A stretch of DNA of 64,000 nt from an uncultured Oscillibacter sp. (GCA_910588175.1 CAJUQQ010000004.1:12251-76250); one strand, 5' to 3'; positions 17,505 through 26,027 are shown, numbered from the stretch's first letter. The notes: a model not told the origin generated them from the letters alone. Translations and numbers: made by a program.

Positions 17505-19100
17505 TTACAGATATTCCGCTACGATCTCCCGTTCGTCCATGTGGCGCTTCTCGTGTCCTACCTCCTGATAGGTCTCGTGCCCCTTGCCGCAGAGGACGAT
17601 CACATCCCCCGCCCGGGCGTGGTCCATCGCCCAGTGGATGGCCTCCACCCGGTCCTCCACCACCTCATAGGGCGTCTCGCTTCCCTCCAGCCCCGGCAGA
17701 ATGCCGGCGATGATGTCCGCCGGACGCTCCGTCCGGGGGTTGTCGGTGGTGACGATCACCAGGTCCGCCGCCCCGGCGGCAACCCGGCCCATCTTGGGCC
17801 GCTTGGATTTATCCCGGTCTCCGCCGCAGCCGAACAGGACGATGGTCCGTCCCTTGGCGAAGCCCTTGACGGTAGTCAGGACATTCTCCAGGCTGTCGGG
17901 GCTGTGGGCATAATCAATGAGGACGGTGTAATCCTTCCCCGGGGTGGGGACCACCTCCACCCGGCCCTTTACATGGGGCACCCGGGCCAGGACGGCGGCG
18001 CTCTCCTCCAGGGGAATTCCCAGAGCCAGGGCCGCTCCCAGCACATCCAGTGCGTTGTCAATCATGAAGCGCCCGGGAATGTTCACCCGGACCGGAACCT
18101 GAACCCCGCCACAGACCGCGGTAAACGCCACATGGTCCGCCTCCAGAACGGCATCCCGGCTCCAAAGGTCCGCCGTGCCTATGCCGGACAGGGTTTCCCC
18201 TTTACAGGTATTGCCGCTTCGCGGCAGTGGGGACTTGGCCTTCAAAGCCCTGCTATCATCAGTACTGGAAACGGAATTCTCTTTACAGTCCTTGCCGCCC
18301 AGTGGTTTGGAGGCATGACCCTCCCCGGCTCCATTGCCCCACCCACTGGAAAAGGTTATTACTTTACAGGTGCTACCGTTCAACAGGCGGGGCGTCCAAG
18401 GGTCCGCCGCGTTGACAACGCCGGTCTCACAGCTGCGGAACAAAACGGCCTTGGCGTCGCAGTAGGCCTCCATGGTCTGGTGAAAGTCCAGATGATCCTG
18501 AGTCAGGTTGGTAAATACACCCACCTTGTAAGGAACGCCATAGACACGGTCCAGCACCAGGGCGTGGGAGGAAACCTCCATCACCACATAGGTGCATCCC
18601 GCGTCCCGCATCCGGGCCAAGAGCATTTGCAGCTCAAAGGACTCGGGGGTGGTCCGCTCCGTAGGGAGAATCTCCTGTCCAATCATATTCTGGTTGGTGC
18701 CGATCAAGCCCACGGTTTCTCCCCGGGCCTCCAAAATGGCCTTGAGGAGGTATGTGGTGGTGGTCTTCCCGTTGGTCCCGGTAATCCCCACCATGGTCAT
18801 AGCCTTGGCCGGGTGGCCGAAGAAGTTGGCGCCCGCCACCGCCAGCGCCCGGCGGGAATCCCGGACCCGCACCCAGGGAATCTCCCCTTCCGGCGGCGTC
18901 TGGCACAGCACCGCCGCCGCCCCGGCGGCCAAGGCCTGAGGAATAAAGCGGTGTCCGTCCACCGTGTAGCCGCTGAGGGCTACAAACAAATCCCCTGGTC
19001 TTACCGTCCGGGAGTCATAGCTGACGCCGCTGACCTCCGTCTCCAAATCCAGGTTGGCGGAGAGGATTTCCAGCCCCGCCAGCAGCTCTTTTAACTTCAT
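17505..19100 (-). CDS. murE: UDP-MurNAc-tripeptide synthetase MurE with 54-residue repeat insertion
   Basis: MurE adds the third amino acid to UDP-MurNAc-dipeptide. The start is ATG at 19100 (MKLKELLAGLEI), with GGAGG 10 bases upstream. The 531-residue protein has the ATP loop GITGTNGKTTTTYLL near residue 105, conserved NLTQDHLDFH and a DNPR motif near 415, which marks meso-diaminopimelate as substrate by family knowledge. Between CKVITFSSG and GTADLWSRDAVL, in the central domain, lie about 54 residues that the family lacks. They are encoded by two extra 81-bp repeat units and keep the frame. No catalytic motif is lost. A weak TTTACA-16-TATACG promoter-like pair lies about 30 bases upstream of the start. 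murF, which often follows murE, is absent. Confidence 0.95.
   Translation of the reverse strand: MKLKELLAGLEILSANLDLETEVSGVSYDSRTVRPGDLFVALSGYTVDGHRFIPQALAAGAAAVLCQTPPEGEIPWVRVRDSRRALAVAGANFFGHPAKAMTMVGITGTNGKTTTTYLLKAILEARGETVGLIGTNQNMIGQEILPTERTTPESFELQMLLARMRDAGCTYVVMEVSSHALVLDRVYGVPYKVGVFTNLTQDHLDFHQTMEAYCDAKAVLFRSCETGVVNAADPWTPRLLNGSTCKVITFSSGWGNGAGEGHASKPLGGKDCKENSVSSTDDSRALKAKSPLPRSGNTCKGETLSGIGTADLWSRDAVLEADHVAFTAVCGGVQVPVRVNIPGRFMIDNALDVLGAALALGIPLEESAAVLARVPHVKGRVEVVPTPGKDYTVLIDYAHSPDSLENVLTTVKGFAKGRTIVLFGCGGDRDKSKRPKMGRVAAGAADLVIVTTDNPRTERPADIIAGILPGLEGSETPYEVVEDRVEAIHWAMDHARAGDVIVLCGKGHETYQEVGHEKRHMDEREIVAEYL
18207..18368 (-). repeat. Two 81-bp units inserted in frame in murE
   Basis: The sequence TGTAAAG (minus strand) recurs exactly every 81 bases (start positions 18368, 18287 and 18206), each time followed by a degenerate Ser/Thr-rich coding stretch and ending in CCACTG...GCGGCAA. 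Translation gives two 27-residue units starting CKVITFSS and CKENSVSS and a partial third starting CKGETLSG. The second unit includes the small palindrome GCCGCGAAGCGGC. It looks like an expanded or inserted intergenic-type element within a coding gene. Confidence 0.85.
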
Positions 19101-19204
19101 ACCTGTCAAACCTCCATCCCGTATAAAACGTTCTGGATAATTGTAAACCGAATAAAACGCATTGTATACAGCGTATCCTGCCAAAAACCTGGCAAAACCT
19201 GCTC

Positions 19205-21670
19205 TCAGTCCCGGACCGAGCTGTCGCCGAACCGGACGGTAACCACGCTGCCGGGGGCCAGCTCCATTCCCGCCGCCCGGTCCTGAGAGATGGCCTTCAC
19301 GTTGCCGGAGCCCGTACTGGTGGCGCCTGTCACCCGCATGATGAGGCCCGCGTTGGTCAGGGCTTGGTTGGCCTCGGCGGCGGTCTTGCCCGTCACGTCC
19401 GGCACGGTGCGGAGGGCATCGTTTTTCTCCTCCCCCAGGTAGAGAACAATGGCCGCGTTGTTCGGCACAATCGCGCCGCCCTCGGGGGTCTGAGCGGTAA
19501 CCTCCCCGCCGTTTCCAACCGTGCGGAAGGTAAAGCCCGCGTTCTCCAGCTTTGCCCGGGCGCTCTCCATGTCCATGCCCACTACGTTGGGGACGGCGGC
19601 GTCGGCCCCCGCCAACTGTTCGGCGGTGTAGTCCGGCTCCACGCCCAGGACAGGGAGAATCTCACTCATGATCTGGCTGGCCGTGGGGGCCACCATATTG
19701 CCGCCGGAGGGATAGGTACCGGTGGTACGGCTGGGCGTATCCATGGTGATCAGCATAATGTACTCCGGGTCGTCCGCCGGGGCAAAGCACATGAAGGACA
19801 CCACAATGTCGCCCTTGGGATTCGCCGCCGTGCGGGTGCCGGTTTTGTCGGCGGTGCCGGTTTTGCCGCCGATGCGGTAGCCCGCCACCTGTCCGTTTTT
19901 GCCGGTTCCGGAGGCCACCACGTATTCCAGGCACTCCCGGACCTTGGCGGAGGTCTCCTCGCTGACGACCTGGCGGATGCACTTAGCCTCGTGCTGTTTC
20001 AGGACGCTGCCGTCACTGTCCAAAACCTGCTCCACCACATAGGGCTCGTAGAGGTAGCCCCCGTTGATGCAGGCCGCCTGGGCCCGAATCAGCTCCAGAG
20101 GTGTGACGTTGAAGGTCTGACCGAAGGAATAGGAAGCCAGGGAGACGAGGTTGGAGTTGAAGTTCTTTTCACCCGCGAAAATTCCCTGAACCTCGCCGAT
20201 CATATCCACGTTGGTCTTTTCCATCAGGCCGAAGGACTTGAGGTATTCGTAATATGTGCTGGTTCCCACCGCCTGGCCGATCTTGATGAAGGCCGGGTTG
20301 CAGGAGTTCCCCACCGCCATCTTTAGGTCCTGATGCCCGTGGCCGGGAGCGGCCCGGGAGCAGTTGAAGGGCTTATCCCAACCCTTGACCATGACGGAGC
20401 CGGAGCAGTCGAAGGTGGTGTTCATGTTGATGACCCCCTCCTCCAGCGCCGCCGCCAGGGTGATGGGCTTGAAGGTGGAGCCGGGCTCGTAAGTGGAGTC
20501 AATGCACTTGTTCCGCCACTGGCTGTGGAGGGTCTCGGTCTCAAGTTTGCTGACAGCCTCCTCATATTCCTCCTCGGTGCTGTAATTCGCCTGGTTTTTC
20601 TCCATATCCGCCAACTGCTGCTCGAGTTTGCTTTTCAGCTTCTCGTCATAAAGAACGCCGGACTGGTTGGAATCGTAATTGGGGTAGGAGGCCATGCCCA
20701 CAACGGCCCCGGAGTTTACGTTCATGACGATACCTGTGCCGCCGTTGGCCGCGTCAAATTTGCTGAGCATGGACTCCATGCCCTTTTCCAGGGCGATCTG
20801 GACGTTGATGTCCAGGGTCAGCACCAAATCACTGCCGTTCTCCGCGTCAAAATACTGCTCATACTGGAACAGCAAGGGCTGACCCTTGTTGTTTTGGGCG
20901 GAGACGGTCATACCGGCGGTGCCGGAGAGGTCGCCGTCGTATTTTGCCTCCAGGCCCACGCCGCCTTCGTTGTCGATGTTGACAAAGCCGAGCACATTGG
21001 CCGCCATGGCGTTATAGGGATAGTACCGCTTGGAGTCCGGATAGAGATGCACGCCGGTGAGCGTGCGCCGCTCCCCTTCGGGGACCTCTCTCCCCTCCTC
21101 GTCAATCTGCCCGTTGACAAATTTGCGAATTTCGTCCGCCGTCTCCTTTTCCACCTTGCGGGTCAGAACGTCATACGCGGACTTCGTATTCTCCAGCTTC
21201 TTTTCAATCTTCTCCTGTTCGATGTTCAGGATGCGGCTCAGTCCCCGGGCAATATAGCTCTGGTCCAAAACCGGCCGCCGGGTATAGGTCTCCCCCTTTT
21301 CCAGGGCCTTGACGGCGGCCTCGTCCTGGGCCTTTTCCTGGGCCTGGACAAACTGGTTGATCCGCAGGGGATCGAGGATCACCTTCTCCGCCGTGGTGGA
21401 GCTGGCCAAAATGTTGTGGTTTTTGTCGTAAATCGTCCCACGGGAGGCGTTGACCGAGACTTCCCGGGTCTGCTGATGCACGGCCCGGGCCTGCATCTCC
21501 TTATACTGGTGGATCTGGAGATCGTAGAGTCTCCAGAACAGCAGCAGAAAGGTGCCCATGCCCAAAAGCAGCATCATCAGCAGCGTCCGCCCGCGGATGA
21601 TCTGGTTGGCCCGGCGGGCGGATTCGCTTTTGCGGTGCGGAAAGGAAATCTTAGGGGAACGTTTTGCCAT
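19205..21670 (-). CDS. PASTA-domain class B penicillin-binding protein (FtsI/SpoVD type)
   Basis: This membrane-anchored transpeptidase cross-links septal peptidoglycan. The start is ATG at 21670 (MAKRSPKISFPHRKS) with AGGAGG 6 bases upstream, giving 821 residues. There is one membrane helix (about residues 30-52), a PBP dimerisation domain (about 65-270) and a transpeptidase domain with the catalytic Ser in EPGSTFKPI, the SCN motif in GNSCNPAF and KTGTADKTGT. Two PASTA domains follow (VPNVVGMDMESARAKLENAG and VPDVTGKTAAEANQALTNAG). It lies between ftsL and murE, the place of ftsI. In Firmicutes with one such gene it may serve division, and SpoVD paralogues serve spore cortex; the sequence alone does not decide. 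Confidence 0.94.
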   Translation of the reverse strand: MAKRSPKISFPHRKSESARRANQIIRGRTLLMMLLLGMGTFLLLFWRLYDLQIHQYKEMQARAVHQQTREVSVNASRGTIYDKNHNILASSTTAEKVILDPLRINQFVQAQEKAQDEAAVKALEKGETYTRRPVLDQSYIARGLSRILNIEQEKIEKKLENTKSAYDVLTRKVEKETADEIRKFVNGQIDEEGREVPEGERRTLTGVHLYPDSKRYYPYNAMAANVLGFVNIDNEGGVGLEAKYDGDLSGTAGMTVSAQNNKGQPLLFQYEQYFDAENGSDLVLTLDINVQIALEKGMESMLSKFDAANGGTGIVMNVNSGAVVGMASYPNYDSNQSGVLYDEKLKSKLEQQLADMEKNQANYSTEEEYEEAVSKLETETLHSQWRNKCIDSTYEPGSTFKPITLAAALEEGVINMNTTFDCSGSVMVKGWDKPFNCSRAAPGHGHQDLKMAVGNSCNPAFIKIGQAVGTSTYYEYLKSFGLMEKTNVDMIGEVQGIFAGEKNFNSNLVSLASYSFGQTFNVTPLELIRAQAACINGGYLYEPYVVEQVLDSDGSVLKQHEAKCIRQVVSEETSAKVRECLEYVVASGTGKNGQVAGYRIGGKTGTADKTGTRTAANPKGDIVVSFMCFAPADDPEYIMLITMDTPSRTTGTYPSGGNMVAPTASQIMSEILPVLGVEPDYTAEQLAGADAAVPNVVGMDMESARAKLENAGFTFRTVGNGGEVTAQTPEGGAIVPNNAAIVLYLGEEKNDALRTVPDVTGKTAAEANQALTNAGLIMRVTGATSTGSGNVKAISQDRAAGMELAPGSVVTVRFGDSSVRD

Positions 21671-21796
21671 GTACTGCCTCCTAGTCGGGAACGTGATAGA
21701 GATGAGAAAGCGGAAGAGCAAGAAGACCTGTCTTCCCGCTCCCCGCTGCAACATACCAGGGCCGAAAAATCATGTCAGCTAAGTATAGTGCGCCGG

Positions 21797-22345
21797 TCAG
21801 TCAAAATATTCCACCACCGCGTAAACGCCGCCGTGAAGAGAGGAGAGGATGCGGCTGAACAGTCCCGGCTCCTTCTGCTGGTAAGCTACGGCGGAATCCC
21901 CTTCCGACAGGTCCAGGCGGCTCATCTGGGTGCTGCTGGGCTTGGACATGCCGGCGGCCTCCGCCGCCTCCTTCACCGAGGCCATGTCAAACATCTGCTG
22001 ATAGCGGGCGGTGAGGTCCGTGTTCTCCGTCTCCAGCTCCGCCAGCTGGCTTTGCAGCTTTACGGTTTCCGCCGACAGCCGGGTCAGCTGCACGTAGTTC
22101 ATCAGCAGCAGAAGAGCCAGGCCCATGATGGCCGACACACTCAGCACCGCCAGAGGCGAGACATACTGCCGGGCCCGGAGCAGAACGCGGGGCGCTTCAT
22201 AAACCCTTGCCTTCTCCCGCGCCTTGGGGGCTCTCCCCGCCCGGCGCAGGTCCCGTTCCCGAGCCGCGTAGTCCAAATCATAAGCCAGACTGCCGTTGAC
22301 CGCTTGCTTTCCGCGATACCGCGTGTCCCGCGCCGCCGCCGCCAT
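21797..22345 (-). CDS. ftsL: Cell division protein FtsL
   Basis: A 182-residue bitopic protein. The start is ATG at 22345 (MAAAARDTRYRGKQ), with GGGAGG upstream; a TTG at 22369 overlaps the rsmH stop and has no site. A basic cytosolic domain of about 75 residues precedes one membrane helix (VLSVSAIMGLALLLLMNYVQ, about 82-101) and a coiled coil (LSAETVKLQSQLAELETENT). This is FtsL architecture, and it sits between rsmH and the penicillin-binding protein gene as expected. FtsL forms the core divisome subcomplex with DivIC/FtsB and FtsQ. Sequence conservation in the family is low, so the call relies on topology and position. Confidence 0.85.
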   Translation of the reverse strand: MAAAARDTRYRGKQAVNGSLAYDLDYAARERDLRRAGRAPKAREKARVYEAPRVLLRARQYVSPLAVLSVSAIMGLALLLLMNYVQLTRLSAETVKLQSQLAELETENTDLTARYQQMFDMASVKEAAEAAGMSKPSSTQMSRLDLSEGDSAVAYQQKEPGLFSRILSSLHGGVYAVVEYFD

Positions 22346-22365
22346 GGAGCCGCCTCCCTTCCGAA

Positions 22366-23301
22366 TCAAATGTCAAATGGGTCCAACTTCTCCGCCGTGC
22401 GGAGCCGGGCGCTTCTGGCCCGGGGATTCTCTTCCACTTCCGCCGCAGTGGGTGTAAGGGGTTTCCCCAGACGGACCACCGGCTTCTTTCCGCAGACGCA
22501 CACCGGAAAACCCGGCGGGCAGGTGCATCCCTGCGCCAGCTCCCGCAGAGTCCGTTTTACGATCCGGTCCTCCAGGGAGTGAAAGGTGATAACCGCCAGC
22601 CGTCCGCCGGGGCGGAGCTTGTCCACCGCCGCCCGGAGCATAGGGGGCAGGGCGTCCAATTCGCCGTTGACGGCGATCCGCACGGCCTGAAAGCTCCGTT
22701 TAGCGGGGTGTTGCTTCTCCCGCAGGGCGGCGGGGGGCATAGCGGACTTGATGATCTCCACCAGCTCCCCTGTCGTCTCAATAGGCCTGTCCGCACGCCG
22801 CTTGACAATGGCCCGGGCTATGGCGGGAGCGCAGCGCTCCTCGCCGAAATCATATAAAATCCGCCGGAGCTCTTCCTGGCTCCAGGCGTTGACCACCTCC
22901 CGTGCCGTCAGCGGCGCGGTTTGGTCCATCCGCATGTCCAGCGGCGCGTCGTGCATGTAGGAAAAGCCCCGCTCGGGGTCATCCAGCTGGGGGGAGGAGA
23001 CGCCCAAATCAAAAAGCATCCCGTCCACGCCCTCCACGTCCGCCAGGACGTTTTCCAACTCGGCAAAATTGCTGTGGACCAGCCGCACCCGTTCTCTCCA
23101 GGGGGCCAGCTTCCGCTTCGCCGCCTCAATGGCGGCCAGGTCCCGGTCAATACAGATCAGGCACCCGGTGGTCAGCCGCTTGGCGATCTCCCGGGAGTGG
23201 CCCGCCCGGCCCAGGGTACCGTCCACATAGGTGCCCTCCGGGTGGATGGACAGGACCTCTATGCACTTGTCCAATAAAACCGGCTTGTGTTCGTACTCCA
23301 T
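22366..23301 (-). CDS. rsmH: 16S rRNA (cytosine-1402-N4)-methyltransferase RsmH
   Basis: RsmH methylates N4 of C1402 in the 16S rRNA decoding centre with S-adenosylmethionine. The start is ATG at 23301 (MEYEHKPVLLDKCIEVLSIH), overlapping the end of mraZ by a few bases. The 311-residue protein shows YVDGTLGRAGHS as the SAM-binding loop, the FDLGVSSPQLDDPERGFSY motif near residue 105, and the C-terminal LAVITFHSLEDRIVK motif near 265, with an unusual CTCPPGFPVCVCGKKP cysteine segment. It forms one operon with mraZ and ftsL. Confidence 0.97.
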   Translation of the reverse strand: MEYEHKPVLLDKCIEVLSIHPEGTYVDGTLGRAGHSREIAKRLTTGCLICIDRDLAAIEAAKRKLAPWRERVRLVHSNFAELENVLADVEGVDGMLFDLGVSSPQLDDPERGFSYMHDAPLDMRMDQTAPLTAREVVNAWSQEELRRILYDFGEERCAPAIARAIVKRRADRPIETTGELVEIIKSAMPPAALREKQHPAKRSFQAVRIAVNGELDALPPMLRAAVDKLRPGGRLAVITFHSLEDRIVKRTLRELAQGCTCPPGFPVCVCGKKPVVRLGKPLTPTAAEVEENPRARSARLRTAEKLDPFDI

Positions 23302-23302
23302 A

Positions 23303-23746
23303 TTACCCCCGGTTCCGCCGGGCCCGGGCCAGGGCGTCCATGGCTGCGGCCATGTCCTCCTCGTCCAGCATCTTCCGCTCCCGCTCCGTCCAGGTCTCCT
23401 CGTCCCAAATTTCGGCAAAGGTGTTCAGGCCCACAATGGTACAGGCCTTTTGCAGTCCCGCGTACTTCCGCAGGGTGGCGGGAATCAGAACCCGTCCCTG
23501 GCCGTCCGGCTCACACTGCACGGCGTTGGCGTACAGTAAAGTTAAAGCCCTTGCCTCTGTGTAGGGCAGCTCATCCATCTCCTCAGACATCTGCTCCCAC
23601 TTGGAAAGGGGGTAAATGGTCAGACAGTGCTCAGCGCCGATGGTAATGAAAAAGGTGTCGCCCAGTGCTTCCCGCATCGCGGAGGGGATCACCAGACGGC
23701 CCTTGGCGTCGATGCTGTTATTGGATTTGCCCAGCAGCCTCGCCAT
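23303..23746 (-). CDS. mraZ: Transcriptional regulator MraZ
   Basis: MraZ is a ring-forming AbrB/SpoVT-type DNA-binding protein that controls its own division cluster. The start is ATG at 23746 (MARLLGKSNNSIDAKGRLVI), giving 147 residues. Two SpoVT-AbrB repeats are visible, NSIDAKGRLVIPSAMREAL near residue 9 and CEPDGQGRVLIPATLRKYA near 80. It is the first gene of the dcw operon. A sigma-A promoter and four GTGGGG-like repeats, the known type of MraZ operator, lie upstream, so autoregulation is likely. Confidence 0.96.
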   Translation of the reverse strand: MARLLGKSNNSIDAKGRLVIPSAMREALGDTFFITIGAEHCLTIYPLSKWEQMSEEMDELPYTEARALTLLYANAVQCEPDGQGRVLIPATLRKYAGLQKACTIVGLNTFAEIWDEETWTERERKMLDEEDMAAAMDALARARRNRG

Positions 23747-23790
23747 AGAGCCGCCCCCTTTCCCCCTTTTCTGGGATTGTATGGGGAAGG

Positions 23791-23828
23791 TCTCCACTTT
23801 ACTCCCTCAAATCCCCACTTCTCCCCAC
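23791..23828 (-). promoter_or_regulatory. Probable MraZ operator repeats
   Basis: On the minus strand GTGGGG occurs at 23823-23828 and 23813-23818, exactly 10 bp apart, and weaker copies GAGGGA (23803-23808) and GTGGAG (23792-23797) continue the spacing. GTGGGG/TGGGN repeats with about 10-bp spacing are the described MraZ binding site. The array lies just downstream of the predicted transcription start. Confidence 0.75.
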
Positions 23829-23839
23829 CTGTGTTACCT

Positions 23840-23868
23840 AGTATACGAAAATCACGACCGAAAAGCAA
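23840..23868 (-). promoter_or_regulatory. Sigma-A promoter of the dcw operon (mraZ promoter)
   Basis: On the minus strand TTGCTT (23863-23868) and TATACT (23840-23845) are separated by 17 bases. Transcription would begin near 23833, immediately upstream of the MraZ repeats. The remaining gap to 24117 is AT-rich and shows no gene. Confidence 0.75.
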
Positions 23869-24117
23869 GGATTTTTTTTCGACAAGAAACCGGCGCTTTT
23901 CTCCAGAATCCTCCCATTTCCGTCCGTTTCCAAAAAAATAAAACGGTCGTTCTAGTTTTTTCCCGCCGTCTTTCGCGAAAAGAAACGCGCCCGCCGCCGC
24001 AACATCTTGCGACAGGGGACGCGCTTTTCGAAAATTTTTTCCACATTTAGCGATGCCGGATTTTATTTCACCATATGTCTCGGCAATTTGCACAAAATTT
24101 TGTTAGTTATACGTAAC

Positions 24118-24633
24118 TCACTTATCCTCCTCGCCGCTCTTCTGTTCCAACTTCTGCTTTTGTTCCTGCATTTTCGCGGCGGAGGTGGTGCGAAAGCGGA
24201 TGCGGGACTGCTTCACCTCGTCCAGGGCGGCCTGGACCGCCTCTTCCGTTCGGGCCAGGGCGTCCTCGGCGTAGCTGTTGGCCACCTGATAGAGCTGGCG
24301 GGACCGCTCCTCCGCCCGGGTGACGATCTGCCGGGCCTTCTCCCGGGCGGCATGCATGACCTCGCTCTCGGAGATTTTGGACTTCGCCTCCAGCTCCGCC
24401 TGACGCTTCATGTGCTCCACGTCCCGTTTCGTATCCTCCACAAACTTGTCCCGGGCCGCCAGCAACTCCTGCGCCCGCTTAATCTCCGCCGGAAGCTGGG
24501 CCCTCAGCTCATCCAGCAGGTCCAGCAGCTCGTCCCGGTCCACAATGCTCATGCTGGGCTTCAAGGCGGGAGCCTTGGCGTCCTCGATCCGCTCGTAGAT
24601 CATATCAATCAGGCGGTTGATATCATTAGCCAT
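24118..24633 (-). CDS. Coiled-coil protein of unknown function downstream of coaD
   Basis: A 171-residue soluble protein starting MANDINRLIDMIYERIEDAK. Nearly all of it from residue 35 to 165 is predicted helix with heptad character and high Lys/Glu/Arg/Ala content (for example AEIKRAQELLAARDKFVEDT and ARQIVTRAEERSRQLYQVAN). This resembles DivIVA-like or F-type ATPase b-subunit stalk proteins, but no specific family motif is present. It overlaps the coaD stop by 8 bases, so it is translationally coupled to coaD and rsmD. Genes of this kind follow coaD in related Clostridia and are usually annotated as ATPase-like; a scaffold role is a guess. Confidence 0.75.
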   Translation of the reverse strand: MANDINRLIDMIYERIEDAKAPALKPSMSIVDRDELLDLLDELRAQLPAEIKRAQELLAARDKFVEDTKRDVEHMKRQAELEAKSKISESEVMHAAREKARQIVTRAEERSRQLYQVANSYAEDALARTEEAVQAALDEVKQSRIRFRTTSAAKMQEQKQKLEQKSGEEDK

Positions 24634-25129
24634 GGTTTGGTCCTCCCTCTTTCTCTATCCATTCTTCCACAAGCGGGATGATGGGCTCAGGCAGATAGTT
24701 CCCAAGCGGCTGGCGGTACCGGATCATCTCCCGGGCCATGGAAGAACTGAAATGCTGATAAGGGGCGCTGGCGGGCAGGAGCATGGTCTCCAGCCCCGGG
24801 CAGATCCCCCGATTGATCAAGGCCATTTGGTACTCGGCGTCAAAGTCCGTCACGCTGCGGACCCCCCGCACGATGGCACAGGCCCCATGGGACCTGGCAT
24901 AGTCAGCCAGCAGGCCGGGCCAAAGCTCCGCCTCCACGTTGGGCAATTCCTGAATGGCGGCCCGCACCAGCCGGAGCTTCTGCTCCGGGGTAAACATCTG
25001 GTTTCGCTTCTCCGCGTTGGGACTGACGCAGACCCAGATTTGATCAAAGCATCCGGCGGCCCGGCGGATCACGTCCAAGTGTCCCAGGGTAATGGGGTCG
25101 AAGCTGCCGGAGCAGATGGCTGTTCTCAT
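24626..25129 (-). CDS. coaD: Pantetheine-phosphate adenylyltransferase CoaD
   Basis: CoaD makes dephospho-CoA from 4'-phosphopantetheine and ATP, the fourth step of CoA synthesis. The start is ATG at 25129 (MRTAICSGSFDPITLGHLDV), giving 167 residues, the family length. The GSFDPITLGH nucleotidyltransferase motif, the RGVRSVTDFDAEYQMALIN segment and a terminal SSSMAREMIRYRQPL (usually ISSSxVRE) are present. It lies 16 bases after rsmD, a common clostridial pair. Confidence 0.97.
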   Translation of the reverse strand: MRTAICSGSFDPITLGHLDVIRRAAGCFDQIWVCVSPNAEKRNQMFTPEQKLRLVRAAIQELPNVEAELWPGLLADYARSHGACAIVRGVRSVTDFDAEYQMALINRGICPGLETMLLPASAPYQHFSSSMAREMIRYRQPLGNYLPEPIIPLVEEWIEKEGGPNHG

Positions 25130-25145
25130 GAGCGGATTCCTCGTT

Positions 25146-25700
25146 TTACTCGTTTCCCTCCCGGCGCAGGAGGGTGACGGCGATCTTTCCGTACCGGTAA
25201 GTCTTCCGGACACAGTAAGGCGGCGGGACCGGAAGGGTTTTCCCCGCCGGGTGTTCCGCTACGATTATACCATAAGGATTGAGAATGTCAAATCCCGGCG
25301 CTGTCACGCGCCCCAGCGCCTCCTCCAGCAGGCCGGAGGCATAGGGGGGGTCTAAAAAAATCAGGTCGAAGGACTCTCTTGCCCCGGCCAAAAACGCCAG
25401 GGAATCCCCGCTGACCACCCGGGCCCGGTCCTGGAGCTTCGTCAGGGCCAGATTCTTCTTTACCACCTCGCAGGCGTCCCTCCGCCGGTCCACAAAGACG
25501 GCGAACGCGGCCCCCCGGCTCAGGCACTCGATGCCCATCTGCCCGGTGCCGGCGAAGAGGTCCAGCACCCGGCGGCCCTCAATATCAAATTGCAGGGCGC
25601 TGAAGACGCCCTCCTTCACCCGGTCTGTGGTGGGGCGGGTCTCCAGCCCCTCCAGCTCCAGCAGGCGGCGGCCCCCGGCGGAGCCCGTAATTACGCGCAT
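25146..25700 (-). CDS. rsmD: 16S rRNA (guanine-966-N2)-methyltransferase RsmD
   Basis: RsmD methylates G966 of 16S rRNA. The start is ATG at 25700 (MRVITGSAGGRRLLELEGLE), with AGGAGG 8 bases upstream, giving 184 residues. The protein shows the ETRPTTDRVKEGVFSAL region, the SAM-binding VLDLFAGTGQMGIECLSRGA motif near residue 45, and the catalytic DPPY in LIFLDPPYASG near 118. It leads the rsmD-coaD-coiled-coil operon, and a TTGCCG-16-TATAGT promoter lies at 25748-25775. Confidence 0.96.
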   Translation of the reverse strand: MRVITGSAGGRRLLELEGLETRPTTDRVKEGVFSALQFDIEGRRVLDLFAGTGQMGIECLSRGAAFAVFVDRRRDACEVVKKNLALTKLQDRARVVSGDSLAFLAGARESFDLIFLDPPYASGLLEEALGRVTAPGFDILNPYGIIVAEHPAGKTLPVPPPYCVRKTYRYGKIAVTLLRREGNE

Positions 25701-25747
25701 GGCGGTTCCTCCTAAAAGGGCGCAATTGCGTGCCTTCAACCGCGCCG

Positions 25748-25775
25748 ACTATACACGGCGTTTATTTTACGGCAA
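25748..25775 (-). promoter_or_regulatory. Candidate sigma-A promoter for rsmD-coaD
   Basis: On the minus strand TTGCCG (25770-25775) and TATAGT (25748-25753) with a 16-base spacer, about 50 bases upstream of the rsmD start. Confidence 0.45.
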
Positions 25776-25817
25776 AGTCTCCAGGTTTTCAATAGCTTTT
25801 TCGATAAAACAAGAAAA

Positions 25818-26027
25818 AACTCCGCCGGACAGCGGGGTTTCAGGCTGTCGAAAACGTATTTTCGCCAGCCTCGCAAGTTTTTCAGACCTTTTTAGGTCCG
25901 AAAAACTTCTGATTGAAAACGAGAGAACCCCCTGATGGGTTTCTCTCGTAGCTCTTTTTCTTTCCGCTCTCTTTCAGACGGCACTTTTTTGACAAGCTGA
26001 AACTCCGCCGGACAGCGGGGTTTTTCC
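25818..26027. repeat. Intergenic cluster of hairpins with a duplicated CTCCGCCGGACAGCGGGGTTT unit
   Basis: The gap between the ABC ATPase gene and rsmD holds no ORF of note. It contains a direct repeat of about 22 bases (core CTCCGCCGGACAGCGGGG) at about 25819 and 26005; a long hairpin, AAGTTTTTCAGACC with GGTCCGAAAAACTT (25877-25910); and a third, CGAGAGAACCC with GGGTTTCTCTCG (25919-25948). The second and third can act as terminators on either strand. Together they probably end the ABC operon. Confidence 0.7.

Noticed and set aside
18181..18380. CRISPR-like reading of the regular repeats in murE
   Set aside because: Only two to three units of 81 bp, degenerate and in frame with the protein; no spacer-repeat structure and no cas genes.
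20333..22582. A 749-residue open frame on the plus strand opposite the penicillin-binding protein and ftsL
   Set aside because: It crosses three well-supported genes on the other strand and has shadow-frame composition.
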